Source of the DNA: Kribbella antiqua
GTDB taxonomy: Bacteria > Actinomycetota > Actinomycetes > Propionibacteriales > Kribbellaceae
NCBI RefSeq assembly: GCF_004345665.1
Contig: NZ_SLWR01000012.1
Span: 124,001-188,000, forward strand
Reading direction: 5' to 3'
Length of the DNA: 64,000 bases
The translations under genes and the position numbers were made by a program. Under the pieces are notes generated by a model. The model was given only the letters and a program-made list of their open reading frames with translations. It did not search any database and was not told where the DNA came from. Shown in pieces: positions 6,978 through 15,351 of the stretch. Every line of letters begins with the position of its first letter. Positions within the stretch are counted from its first letter, which is position 1.

Positions 6978-8468
6978 ATGGCAAAGGCTCCGAAGAGGCG
7001 CCAGCGCGCCCGCGGCTACGTGGAAGAGTTGCCCAGCGGCGCGCTCCGCGTGGTCGTCTACGCCGGCATCGACCCGGTCACGAAACGCCGCCACTACCTC
7101 CGCGAGACCATCCCGGCGAACACGCCGAAAGCTGCCGAGGAGGCCGAGCGAGCCGTCCGGCGGCTTCAGACCCAGGTCGACGAACGGCGGCAGCCTCGGA
7201 CCAATGCGAGCCTGAGCCAACTGATCGAGCGGCATCTGGAGCTTGCCGAGCTCGATGAGACCACCCGCCGCACATACCGCGGGTACGTGCGGAACCACAT
7301 CGAACCGCTGATCGGCCACGTCAAGGTCGGCGCAGTCGACGCCGACGTCCTCGACTCCTACTACGCCGAACTCCGTCGCTGTCGTCACCATTGCGATCGA
7401 AGGCCATTTACCGAGCACCGCACCAAGACTCAGCACGAGTGCGACCAACGCTGCCGTCCTCACGAGTGCCGCCCGCTCGGCGCGTCCACAGTCCGCCAGA
7501 TTCACTTCATCCTGAGCGGCGCCTTTCGGCAGGCCGTCCGGTGGAAGTGGGTATCGGTCAACCCGATGCCGACCGGCAAGCCCCCGTCTGCACCAAAGCC
7601 GAACCCCCGTCCCCCGACCGCCGATGAGGCCGCCCGAATCCTCGGCGAGGCCTTCTCCGACCCGGCGTGGGGCACCTTCGTATGGCTTGCGATGGTCACC
7701 GGCGCCCGCCGTGGCGAGCTGTGCGGCCTCCGCTGGTCAAAGGTCGGCCTCGACCAGGGCACCATCGTCATCGACACCAGCGTGGCCCAGAACAGCAGCA
7801 AGAAGTGGCTCAAGGACACCAAGACCCACCAGCATCGGCGCTTAACGCTGGACACCGAGACCGTGACTCTCCTGCGCAAACACCGGGAGATCTGCGACGA
7901 GAACGCGGCGAAGCTAGAGACCAAGCTAGGCCTGGACGCGTTCGTGTTCTCCCTTGCCCCAGACAATAGCGAGCACCTGGTCCCCGACAGCGTCTCTCAG
8001 CGTTACAGCAAGCTGGCGGCCCGCCTCGGCATCGATACCCACCTGCACAACCTCCGCCATTACTCGGCCACCGAACTCATCGCCGCTGGGGTCGACATCC
8101 GAACTGTCGCCGGCCGTCTTGGCCACGGAGGCGGCGGCACCACAACGCTCCGCGTGTACACCGCCTTCGTCTCGGAGGCTGACCAACGCGCCGCGACAGC
8201 GCTGTTTGACCGCCTCCCAAGCCGCCCAGAACAGCTCAGCGAGCGTGAGCGGATCCAGCGCTCCCCGCGGGCCCCTTACGAAATGATCGCGGCCAAGCTA
8301 AGCGCGGCAATCGAATCTGGATTACTGCCGGAGGGCACCTCACTGCCACCCACAAAGCAGCTTGCCGAACAGCACGCGGTATCGGAGGGAACCATCCGTC
8401 GCGCTCTCGGCCTGCTACGCGCCTGGAACCTCCTCGACGACAGCCGTCAAACCAAACCCATCCAGTAG
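6978..8468 (+). CDS. int: Tyrosine integrase with C-terminal GntR-type HTH
   Basis: A 496-aa protein from ATG 6978. It catalyses site-specific recombination of the element at tRNA-Lys. N-terminal arm-binding and SAM-like core-binding regions are followed by a catalytic domain with R244 (TGARRGEL), K282 (KDTKTHQHRRL), H357-R360 (HNLRHYSATEL), H383 (RLGHGG) and Y394 (LRVYTAF). Two oddities: a Cys/His-rich insert at about 135-165 (CRHHC, HECDQRC, PHEC) that could bind zinc, and a roughly 65-residue C-terminal winged helix (PYEMIAAKLSAAIESGLLPE, TSLPPTKQLAEQHAVSEGTI) like the GntR DNA-binding domain. The fusion may couple recombination to element regulation (inference). Confidence 0.95.
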   Translation: MAKAPKRRQRARGYVEELPSGALRVVVYAGIDPVTKRRHYLRETIPANTPKAAEEAERAVRRLQTQVDERRQPRTNASLSQLIERHLELAELDETTRRTYRGYVRNHIEPLIGHVKVGAVDADVLDSYYAELRRCRHHCDRRPFTEHRTKTQHECDQRCRPHECRPLGASTVRQIHFILSGAFRQAVRWKWVSVNPMPTGKPPSAPKPNPRPPTADEAARILGEAFSDPAWGTFVWLAMVTGARRGELCGLRWSKVGLDQGTIVIDTSVAQNSSKKWLKDTKTHQHRRLTLDTETVTLLRKHREICDENAAKLETKLGLDAFVFSLAPDNSEHLVPDSVSQRYSKLAARLGIDTHLHNLRHYSATELIAAGVDIRTVAGRLGHGGGGTTTLRVYTAFVSEADQRAATALFDRLPSRPEQLSERERIQRSPRAPYEMIAAKLSAAIESGLLPEGTSLPPTKQLAEQHAVSEGTIRRALGLLRAWNLLDDSRQTKPIQ

Positions 8469-8784
8469 CACCTACCTGCTCGCGGTGTACCGCTCCCGGC
8501 GCCGTCTTCGTGATCTGGCGCTGCCGCCCGCTCCCGAATGCGGCGCGACGCCCCTCGTTCGCGGCCACAGCAGAGATCATCGACGCACGGCCCGCCGCGC
8601 CAGCGACCCGCAAGCTGCTGGAAACGCGGCACCGCGTAGCACAGTCCGGGCAATCATGGCACTACGGTGACGACACCCAGCACGGCCCGGTCCAGATCGC
8701 CGACGGCCCGCGCCTGGCGCTCGGGAGCGCCGCGGATCCAAACCTCGCGTGAGGTCGGCCCCGTGCGTCGATACGGTGGCTTGC
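8469..8784. other. Intergenic region downstream of the integrase
   Basis: About 315 bp of GC-rich sequence. Overlapping frames exist on both strands, but none has a convincing ribosome site, family resemblance or clear codon bias. No hairpin or repeat of note was seen. Confidence 0.35.
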
Positions 8785-10188
8785 GTGGCTGAGCGGACCG
8801 TGAACGCACGTCAACTCGAGGTCTTGAAGTGGATCGTTGCCGGGTGCCCCGAGGGAGTGATGAAGGACACGACGTACAAGACGACTGCGATCGCACTTCA
8901 GAACCGTCGCCTGGCGATCGTGACTAAGAAGCGCGGCGTGTGGAAGGCGGAGGCAACGGAGGCTGGTCAGCATTTCGCCGAGCACGGTTGCTACCCAGCC
9001 GGACACTGGACGAGTGCCTCGGATAAAACAGGCGCAAAGGGCGCGAAGACATTGTCGCTGGCCAGAGGGACCTTCCCGGCACGCGCAGAGCGGAAGGTCA
9101 CTGCCTTGCGCCCGGTTGACCAGATGATCGCCGACGTTGTGGCCGCAGGCGGGAGCCTCGAGGTCGAGGATTTCCGCAATTATTACGACAACCTCGTGTC
9201 ATCAGCCATACGGCACGGCAAGGTCCCCGAGGGCAAGCTGCTGCAAATAGCGCGCGGCCGTAGCTGGCACGAGAAGCTGCTGCAGCTCGTAGACAAGCCG
9301 GCCTGGATGACCGCCGTCTTGGAGCCGATCGAAGTATCCGACCGGCTCATCAAACCCCACTCCGCGATCGTCGCGCTCCGCGCCGACAAGGAGCATCGAC
9401 TGCGGTTCAAGGGCGACGTACGGCAACGGGCACTACGTCTGCTCGACGCGATAGCCAGGAGTGCCTCAGCACGGGGGTGGGAAGTCACCTGCCCGGTGTG
9501 GAAGCGGGACGATCACCATCCCTCCGACCTCGCTGTCTCCATCACTGGGCACGCGTACGGCTTGCACGTCTCCGAGAACGATGACAAAGTCCCGCATGAA
9601 CCAACCGCGAAGGAGCTTCGCGACTTCGAGAGGTGGGGCTACCCGCGGATTCCGACGTACGACAAGGTTCCTTCAGGCCGGCTAACGATCGCGGTCACCG
9701 GCGGCGTCCCGGTCCGCCAGTCCACCTTCAGCGACACGAAGACGATCAACCTCGCCGACCGCCTGCCAGTCCTCGTCCAGGAACTGGAACTCCGGGCGGC
9801 TGCCGATGAGCAACGCCGTCTTGAGCGCGAACAGCAAGAAGCCGAACGCCGCCGGCGTTGGAAACAGGTCCGAGACGAGGCAGTCGTCGCCCTGCGCGAG
9901 CAAAACCGCGCCACTATCTTGGCCGAGCAGGCCGCCCAATGGCACCAGAACCAACTGCTTGGTGACTACATCGTCGCTATGCAGCAGCGGGTCGCCTCGC
10001 TAGACGGCGACGAGCAGGCCGCGGCACGTGAGTGGGCGGAGTGGGCAAGGGATCACCATCAGCGGTCGAACCCGCTCAACCAGCGTCTGGCACTCCCAGC
10101 CGACCCTGATCCGAGTCCGGAGGCGATCAAGCCATACATGCGTGGCCTGTCGCCTTACGGGCCGGACAACGGCCTCGGTTGGCGCTGA
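8785..10188 (+). CDS. Winged-helix N-terminal protein of unknown function
   Basis: About 467 aa if the GTG at 8785 is used (GGTGG seven bases upstream); GTG 8749 and 8776 are alternatives. Residues about 1-70 (NARQLEVLKWIVAGCPEGVM, TTAIALQNRRLAIVTKKRGV, ATEAGQHFAEHG) look like a winged helix. The middle (about 220-320) is a mixed alpha/beta region with RGWEVTCPVWKRDDHHPSDL and HVSENDD. A charged coiled coil follows (RRLEREQQEAERRRRWKQVR). Similar proteins occur near integrases of actinomycete elements, but I know no function. It is the first cargo gene after the integrase and could be regulatory or defensive. Confidence 0.75.
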   Translation: MAERTVNARQLEVLKWIVAGCPEGVMKDTTYKTTAIALQNRRLAIVTKKRGVWKAEATEAGQHFAEHGCYPAGHWTSASDKTGAKGAKTLSLARGTFPARAERKVTALRPVDQMIADVVAAGGSLEVEDFRNYYDNLVSSAIRHGKVPEGKLLQIARGRSWHEKLLQLVDKPAWMTAVLEPIEVSDRLIKPHSAIVALRADKEHRLRFKGDVRQRALRLLDAIARSASARGWEVTCPVWKRDDHHPSDLAVSITGHAYGLHVSENDDKVPHEPTAKELRDFERWGYPRIPTYDKVPSGRLTIAVTGGVPVRQSTFSDTKTINLADRLPVLVQELELRAAADEQRRLEREQQEAERRRRWKQVRDEAVVALREQNRATILAEQAAQWHQNQLLGDYIVAMQQRVASLDGDEQAAAREWAEWARDHHQRSNPLNQRLALPADPDPSPEAIKPYMRGLSPYGPDNGLGWR

Positions 10189-10258
10189 CCAGAGTCCTGT
10201 GACATGGTCAGCGACCCCTGCACCCCAACAGCGGCGTCCCAGGAAGCTCGGGTGGAGG

Positions 10259-10350
10259 TCAGGTGTCGGAATCGAACCGACGACCTTCTCATTACTAGGA
10301 AGAACTACACCGCCACGTCCGCGCTCTACCAGCGCTTCGACCACACGGCC
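10259..10350 (-). tRNA. Degenerate tRNA-like sequence (Thr AGT-type half)
   Basis: On the minus strand an anticodon arm TCTTC-CTAGTAA-TGAGA (one mismatch, anticodon would be AGT), a 5-nt variable loop AGGTC and a perfect T-arm GTCGG-TTCGATT-CCGAC (10265-10281) are canonical. The 5' half is not: a D-arm-like GCGC-TGGTAGA-GCGC is separated from the anticodon arm by about 17 extra bases. I also find no good acceptor stem or CCA. It is either a tRNA pseudogene or a tRNA with an unusual insertion. Protein-like frames over it are spurious. Confidence 0.4.
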
Positions 10351-10524
10351 GCCCCCAGCGAGCGCGAGATTCCCCAGGCGTATCCGTCGTTTCATGCTAC
10401 GAGTCATGCCATGCATCTTGACCACCCAAGGCCGCGGCTCACGCCTGGTACACCGGCGCGGGACTCCTGATTCGCGGCCCAGCCGTCGCCAGCTGGACTG
10501 CGGTTGGCGCTGCCTTGTGGTGGG

Positions 10525-11712
10525 ATGTGGCCTGTGACGATCTTCTCCGCGACTATCCGGACGGACGCGTCTCCGAGGTCCCACGGAGACAGCCAGTTCC
10601 AGTTTCTGGATCGCGTGTCGGGGCCGTACTGGGACCAGGTCCGTGGCCTGATCGAAGACTGGTTCTGCCGGCTCTGTCCCGAGGCCCAGGCCGACGTGCG
10701 AGGCCGCCTACGCTCCACGGACGACCGGCAGTCGAAGGGGGCCTTCTTCGAGTTGTACCTCCATGAGTGCCTGCTTCGGATGGGTTACTCCGTGACGTGC
10801 CATCCGGAAGTTGATGGGACGAGTCGTCGGCCGGACTTCCTTGCCGAGAAGGACGGGCGGAGGATCTACGTCGAGGCGCGCTCGGCCTCGTCCAGCGATG
10901 CGGCGGTCGGCAAGTCTGCCCGGGTGAACGCGGTCTACGAGTCGCTGGACAGGTTGGACAGCCCGAACTTCTTCCTTTGGATCGACGTCGCAAGGCAGGG
11001 GGACGCCCCGCTCCGCGCCCGGCCGCTGCGGGGCCGCTTGGAGAAGTGGCTGGCCGGGTTGGACCCGGACGACCACACTCTCGTGGGCAAGCGTCGCGAC
11101 GACCTTCCCGGCGTCACCCACGAGGACGCGGGCTGGAGGATCGAGTTTCGTGCGCTCCCCAGGTCGCCCGAGGCCCGCGGTAGGAGGGGTGCGCGGCCGC
11201 TCGGCATCTTCGGGGGCGGCGACGCCCAGTTGGTGCATGACGTGGAGGGGCTCCGAGGCGCGTTGGCTGATAAGGGCTCGGCCTACGGGTCGCTCGGCGC
11301 GCCGTTCGTCATCGCGGTGGCGTCGAGCAGCAACTTTCTCGACGACGACGACGTGCTCAACGCGCTGTACGGCACGGAGGTTGTCGAGTTCCGCACCTTC
11401 GCCGACGGCACGGAGTCGACCGTCAGGACCCGGAAGCCCGACGGCTACTGGTTCGGGGGCGATCGCTGGGATCACCGTGGGGTCTCGGCGGTTCTCGTGG
11501 TCAAGAACCTCCACCCCGCCTTCGTTGGCAGGCAGCAGCATACGATTTGGGAGCACCCTGACCCCGAGCACGCCGTGGACGCGTTCCCGATGTGGCGTCG
11601 CGCTGTCTCCGGTTCCGGGAACATGACGTTCGTCGAGTCTGAGCGCTCGCAGACCGATTGGTTCGGTCTGGGCGAGCCTTGGCCAGTGGGCAAGCCCTTC
11701 CCGAGGGACTGA
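10525..11712 (+). CDS. PD-(D/E)XK-like protein, putative nuclease
   Basis: About 395 aa from ATG 10525 (GGTGGG directly upstream; GTG 10534 is an alternative). Residues about 70-120 show a restriction-endonuclease-like core: SKGAFFELYLHECLLRMGYS (conserved Glu helix), then RRPDFLAEKDGRRIYVEARS, matching the PD-x(n)-ExK pattern with EAR in place of ExK. The rest has strands and a WFGGDRWDH segment but no known domain. It stands alone between the tRNA-like remnant and the AbiTii cluster, on the plus strand. Defence nuclease is a reasonable guess; the Lys to Arg change in the catalytic triad may affect activity. Confidence 0.7.
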   Translation: MWPVTIFSATIRTDASPRSHGDSQFQFLDRVSGPYWDQVRGLIEDWFCRLCPEAQADVRGRLRSTDDRQSKGAFFELYLHECLLRMGYSVTCHPEVDGTSRRPDFLAEKDGRRIYVEARSASSSDAAVGKSARVNAVYESLDRLDSPNFFLWIDVARQGDAPLRARPLRGRLEKWLAGLDPDDHTLVGKRRDDLPGVTHEDAGWRIEFRALPRSPEARGRRGARPLGIFGGGDAQLVHDVEGLRGALADKGSAYGSLGAPFVIAVASSSNFLDDDDVLNALYGTEVVEFRTFADGTESTVRTRKPDGYWFGGDRWDHRGVSAVLVVKNLHPAFVGRQQHTIWEHPDPEHAVDAFPMWRRAVSGSGNMTFVESERSQTDWFGLGEPWPVGKPFPRD

Positions 11713-11843
11713 GCGCTCGCCGGCGCCAGGGCCTCGAGCCGATCCGGCGTCCAGGCGCGCCGGAGAGCCGTCTGGACAAGCCACTACGCTCATTCAGTGC
11801 CGCACACGGCGAACCTGATCCACCACATACTTGGAGTACGCCG

Positions 11844-11927
11844 ATGACCGACAGTCGCTCCGCTACTTCCGCTCTCGCGGGTGCGCCGCTCGGTAATGCG
11901 GTGCAGATTTCGGGAGCCAAGGAATGA
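11844..11927 (+). CDS. 27-aa micro-ORF coupled to AbiTii gene 1
   Basis: ATG 11844 to TGA 11927; the stop overlaps the next start as ATGA, and GGAG lies about 9 nt upstream of the ATG. The peptide begins MTDSR and contains LAGAPLGNAV. An independent ORF in the same position before the second AbiTii gene begins MTDNR and contains LAGTPLGIAP. Conservation of M-T-D-[SN]-R, L-A-G-x-P-L-G-x-A and of the ATGA overlap argues that it is translated. It could be a small antitoxin-like partner or a leader controlling coupled translation (inference). Confidence 0.6.
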   Translation: MTDSRSATSALAGAPLGNAVQISGAKE

Positions 11928-12829
11928 CCCTGCTCGACGACGTGATCGCGGGGGCGACAGGAGATATTCGGGTCGCCAGCCTTCTCCGTCAGGTGAAGAT
12001 CCTCGCGTCACGGACCGGCGCCGACCCGCTCGAAGACTGGATTGGCCACGAGCTGGATGGCTATCCGGAGGACGCCGAACTGCCGTCGTACCGCGGCCCG
12101 TTCGTCGTTCCTGTGCTCGGACACTTCTTCGGTCCGTTCCAGAGCCAAATGACGAACGTCCCGATTCCACGAGCCAGTTTCGGCAAGGAGCTAGACGTGG
12201 AGCACCTGTTCGAGGCGCAGTTGCGAGAGCCGATCGCGCGTATCGAGACCATGGCGGCCCAGGAGGGGGCGACCCTCGCATGGTCTGGCGACATGATCAA
12301 CCTGTTCAACTGGGGCCTGAACAACGGGCGGATCGAGTCTCCCCTGAACGATGGCTATGTGCTCGGCCAGGCAACGATGCCGGTCTCGAAAGACGTATAC
12401 GTTGGCGCACTCGATGGCGTACGGAACAGGGTCCTCGACCTGGCACTTCAGCTGGAGAAAGTGGTTCCGGTCGCAGGTCAGGCTACTACGACGGAGGCCG
12501 AACAAGCCTTCGCCGGTATGATCATCAACAACCATTTCCACGCCAGCTCGAACGTCGCGATCGCCAGCACCGACGTCAAACAGTCGGTCAAGCCGCCGGC
12601 AAAGGGCGACCTTGAGGGTCTGGTCGACTTCCTGCAGGAGATGGGATTGTCGCCCGACCTACTGGCTGAGCTGCGAGCAGCCGCGAAGGGTGATGAGGAA
12701 GACCAAGGCGAAGGCCCTGACCGCTGGAAGCGGGTACGTCGATGGTTCGCAAGCGTGGCCACCGATGCCGGAACAGAAGCCATCGGCGGAGCCGTGGCGA
12801 CGGCCGCGATCGGGTTCCTTGGCGGCTGA
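11924..12829 (+). CDS. AbiTii-domain abortive infection protein, copy 1
   Basis: A 301-aa protein. Residues 1-185 match the AbiTii family: MTLLDDVIAGATGD, IRVASLLRQVKILASRTGAD, DWIGHELDGYP, ELPSYRGPF, then a GALDGVRNRVLDLALQLEKV helix. AbiTii proteins are linked to abortive infection against phage. Residues about 191-229 are a module beginning EAEQ and containing GMIINNHFHASSNVAIAS and VKQSVKPPAKGD, also present in the next two genes. The C-terminus carries a helical segment and a hydrophobic Gly/Ala-rich end (TEAIGGAVATAAIGFLGG) that could touch membrane. The start is ATGA-coupled to the micro-ORF at 11844. Mechanism not established. Confidence 0.85.
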   Translation: MTLLDDVIAGATGDIRVASLLRQVKILASRTGADPLEDWIGHELDGYPEDAELPSYRGPFVVPVLGHFFGPFQSQMTNVPIPRASFGKELDVEHLFEAQLREPIARIETMAAQEGATLAWSGDMINLFNWGLNNGRIESPLNDGYVLGQATMPVSKDVYVGALDGVRNRVLDLALQLEKVVPVAGQATTTEAEQAFAGMIINNHFHASSNVAIASTDVKQSVKPPAKGDLEGLVDFLQEMGLSPDLLAELRAAAKGDEEDQGEGPDRWKRVRRWFASVATDAGTEAIGGAVATAAIGFLGG

Positions 12830-12958
12830 ACGGACTTGTCGACGGCACCCAGTTCTGGTTGACCTGCTCGCTCATGTCGACGCACATGCCTCGCGGGCAG
12901 TCCACGAACGGCCTGATCGCGCTGGGCCTTTCCAGTACTTCGGGTATCTTCGACGCCG

Positions 12959-13036
12959 ATGACCGACAACCGATTCGTCTCCTCCGGCCTCGCGGGTACA
13001 CCACTTGGTATTGCGCCGCTGGAGATCCCGGCATGA
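12959..13036 (+). CDS. 25-aa micro-ORF coupled to AbiTii gene 2
   Basis: ATG 12959 to TGA 13036, overlapping the AbiTii-2 start as ATGA. The peptide begins MTDNRF and contains GLAGTPLGIA. It aligns with the micro-ORF before AbiTii-1 at M-T-D-[SN]-R, L-A-G-x-P-L-G-x-A, while the flanking nucleotides differ more. The gene pair therefore seems to have duplicated as a unit with selection on the small peptide (inference). Confidence 0.6.
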   Translation: MTDNRFVSSGLAGTPLGIAPLEIPA

Positions 13037-13947
13037 CCCTCCTCGACGAGGTGATCTCCGGCGCGAGCGGAGAAGCCCGGATCGCCAGCCTGCTCCGTCA
13101 GGTGAAGATTCTGGCGTCTCGGACCGGCGCCGAGCCGCTGGGTGACTGGATCGACCACGAACTCAACGGCTACCCGGACGAAGCCGAACTCCCGTCGTAC
13201 CGCGGCCCCTTCGGCATCCACGTCTTGGGCCACTTCATGAGCTTTCGCGGGGAGGAGGCGACGAACGTACAGATCCCGCGATACACCTTCGACCAGGAGT
13301 CGGAAGTTGCCGACGGCCTTTTCAGGCTAGAGCTGCGAGAACCGGTTGCCGCGGTTGAGAGCATGGCCGCAGATGATCAGGTCACGATTGCCTGGAGCGC
13401 GGACATGGTGGGCTCCTACAACGCGTGGGTAGAGGCTGGCAAGGTGCGTCCGGTCTTCACCGGCGGCGGAGCGCGCCTGGTGGGTGCGAAGAGCCACATC
13501 TCTCGCCACGTCCTTGCCGGGGCACTTGACGGGGTGCGCAGCCGGATCCTCGACCTTGCTCTGCAGTTGGAGAAGATCGTGCCAGAGGCCGGACAGCCCA
13601 GCAGGCCGGAGGCCGAGCAGTTCCTCGCTGGCAGGGTCATCAATAACTACTTCTACGCCAGCTCGAATCTCGCGATTGACAGCGTGGACGTCAAGCAGGG
13701 GGTGAAGCCACCAGCCAAGGGGGACATCGAGGGATTGGTCTCGTTCCTGCAGGAGTCGGGCGTGACGTCCGAACTCCTCACTGAGCTGCGCATTGCCGCG
13801 AAGGCGGATGAGGAAGAAGACCAAGGCGCTGGTCGCCGCCGTTGGACGCGAGTCCGTGCGTGGGTCGCAAGAGTGGCCACAGAGGCTGGCACCGAAGCCA
13901 TCGGAGGCGCTGTCGTAGCGGGTGCGATCGGATTCCTCGGCGGTTGA
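13033..13947 (+). CDS. AbiTii-domain abortive infection protein, copy 2
   Basis: A 304-aa paralogue of the upstream gene, starting at ATG 13033 with GGAG nine bases upstream. The longer upstream frame is rejected because it runs through the previous gene. AbiTii domain at 1-187 (MTLLDEVISGAS, IASLLRQVKILASRTGAE, DWIDHELNGYP, ELPSYRGPF, HVLGHFMSFRG). The shared module at about 193-231 begins EAEQ and contains GRVINNYFYASSNLAIDS and VKQGVKPPAKGD. It ends with the same TEAIGGAVVAGAIGFLGG hydrophobic tail. The middle diverges from copy 1 (residues about 115-165), which could mean different triggers for the two copies. Confidence 0.85.
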   Translation: MTLLDEVISGASGEARIASLLRQVKILASRTGAEPLGDWIDHELNGYPDEAELPSYRGPFGIHVLGHFMSFRGEEATNVQIPRYTFDQESEVADGLFRLELREPVAAVESMAADDQVTIAWSADMVGSYNAWVEAGKVRPVFTGGGARLVGAKSHISRHVLAGALDGVRSRILDLALQLEKIVPEAGQPSRPEAEQFLAGRVINNYFYASSNLAIDSVDVKQGVKPPAKGDIEGLVSFLQESGVTSELLTELRIAAKADEEEDQGAGRRRWTRVRAWVARVATEAGTEAIGGAVVAGAIGFLGG

Positions 13948-14026
13948 ACGCGCGTGCCGCAGTTCATGCTCCAAGAATCTGTTGCTGCGCGCCGTGTTAC
14001 CTCTGACCGATACGTATCATGACCGC

Positions 14027-14089
14027 GTGTCTCCGCTGATTCTGAGTCGCACCGTTGCCGGGTCCAACAGCCGTATGGAGTCGATCTGA
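14027..14089 (+). CDS. Possible 20-aa coupled micro-ORF before the membrane-module gene
   Basis: GTG 14027 to TGA 14089, whose stop overlaps the next ATG as TGATG. The peptide (begins MSPLILSRTVAGS) does not clearly match the two MTD[SN]R micro-ORFs. It is reported because all three module-bearing genes then start from an overlapping short frame. Low confidence that it is translated. Confidence 0.25.
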   Translation: MSPLILSRTVAGSNSRMESI

Positions 14090-15243
14090 TGCCTGACGGC
14101 TCCGGTTCGGCACACCCGCCTGTGCTCGCGGACGACGAGACACAGCTACTTCAGCTTGTGTGGGACGCGCTCGTCCGCACGGGCAACTGGCCCACGTTCG
14201 AGGCGATCGACCGGACCCTCTTAAGCCGCCATGACGACGCCGTTGACCTGCCGGAGCTGATCGCCCGGATCCCACCGCTCTTCTTGCACGGGGGACGGCC
14301 GCAGGGAGGAGCGCGAGCCGATCCCGACGGTTCGTTGTCGCTCACTGTCGCAGGCGCAGCGGTCTGCTCTGGCACCGAGGAAGTCATTCAAGTGGTTGTT
14401 GCTGCCGCACGTCTCGGAGCGGACGCGTATCGAAAGGGCGATCCAGCGCAACCTGCGGTTGTGACCTTCGACCAGGTGCTCGAAGAGCTTGAACTCGACC
14501 TGTCTGAGGCCGAGGAGAAGGAACTCGGCCGGCGGTCGGCCATGCTCCTCGTCTGGGAACCCTGGAGAGGGTCCAGCACCAACAACGACGGCCGCTGGAC
14601 GTTCAATGTCGACCGCGACATCCGACTTTACAAAGGCGTCACAACGTTCGACGAGTACTGGCAAGCCCGCGTGCGGCAATTGGCGGTACAGCAGGCTTTG
14701 ACCCCGAGTGGAATCTGGGCCCCAACGCCGTATGGCGTTGGGACAGCCGACGCCCCCCAGCCCGATCTAGCTGTTCCTTCTCACACCAGTACTCCGGAGG
14801 CCGAGCAGCCCCCCGCCGGCAAGGTCATCAACAACCACTTCCACGCTCCTTCGAACGTCGCGATCGACAGCACCAACGTGAAGCAGTCGATCAAGCCACC
14901 CAAGGGTGGCGACGAGATGCCGGCGGTGCTGCCGCAGCATCCAGAGACGTCGGCAACCACCGCGTCGGACGCGGACGCGGACCACGGATCCCATCCGCTC
15001 ATGGTGTTCGGCGGCGCGGCCATAAGCCTGTTCGGCATCCTGCCGGCCGTCATCCAGGCCACCAAAGCGATCTGGGCGCAGGTCACCGGGGCAAGCCTCG
15101 TCGTGCTCACGGTGCTCCTGCTCATCCTGTGCTGGTTCAAGTGGAATCGGTCGCCACGGATGCGGAAGGCCGGTCTGGTGATCGCCGGGATACTTGCCCT
15201 GGGCATCTGCGCGGTGCTCATCCTCGGAAACTCGTCCTTGTAG
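14089..15243 (+). CDS. Membrane protein sharing the AbiTii C-terminal module
   Basis: A 384-aa protein. The N-terminal 115 residues (LLQLVWDALVRTGNWPTFEA, DLPELIARIPPLF, GSLSLTVAGAAVC) look like a winged-helix-like domain seen in uncharacterised actinomycete proteins. Residues about 237-275 are the module of the two upstream AbiTii proteins (PEAEQPPAGKVINNHFHAPS, NVKQSIKPPKGGD). Three transmembrane segments follow at about 303-325, 332-352 and 361-380. The architecture suggests a sensor or adaptor module linked to a membrane effector. Together with the two AbiTii genes it may form one system (inference). Confidence 0.75.
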   Translation: MPDGSGSAHPPVLADDETQLLQLVWDALVRTGNWPTFEAIDRTLLSRHDDAVDLPELIARIPPLFLHGGRPQGGARADPDGSLSLTVAGAAVCSGTEEVIQVVVAAARLGADAYRKGDPAQPAVVTFDQVLEELELDLSEAEEKELGRRSAMLLVWEPWRGSSTNNDGRWTFNVDRDIRLYKGVTTFDEYWQARVRQLAVQQALTPSGIWAPTPYGVGTADAPQPDLAVPSHTSTPEAEQPPAGKVINNHFHAPSNVAIDSTNVKQSIKPPKGGDEMPAVLPQHPETSATTASDADADHGSHPLMVFGGAAISLFGILPAVIQATKAIWAQVTGASLVVLTVLLLILCWFKWNRSPRMRKAGLVIAGILALGICAVLILGNSSL

Positions 15244-15351
15244 GAGTCGACGGGTCAGCATCGACGACTACGGTTTCCTGTTCGTCGTCGAGACGATGAT
15301 CGACCCTCCCAGCTCGAGAACAGCGGTAACCGAGCAACGGAGGACGACGAC

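Noticed and set aside
10204..10537. Protein-like frames containing GVGIEPTTFSLLG and RNRTDDLLIT
   Set aside because: These are the well-known false proteins read from the reverse of tRNA-like sequence; the tRNA-like remnant explains them.
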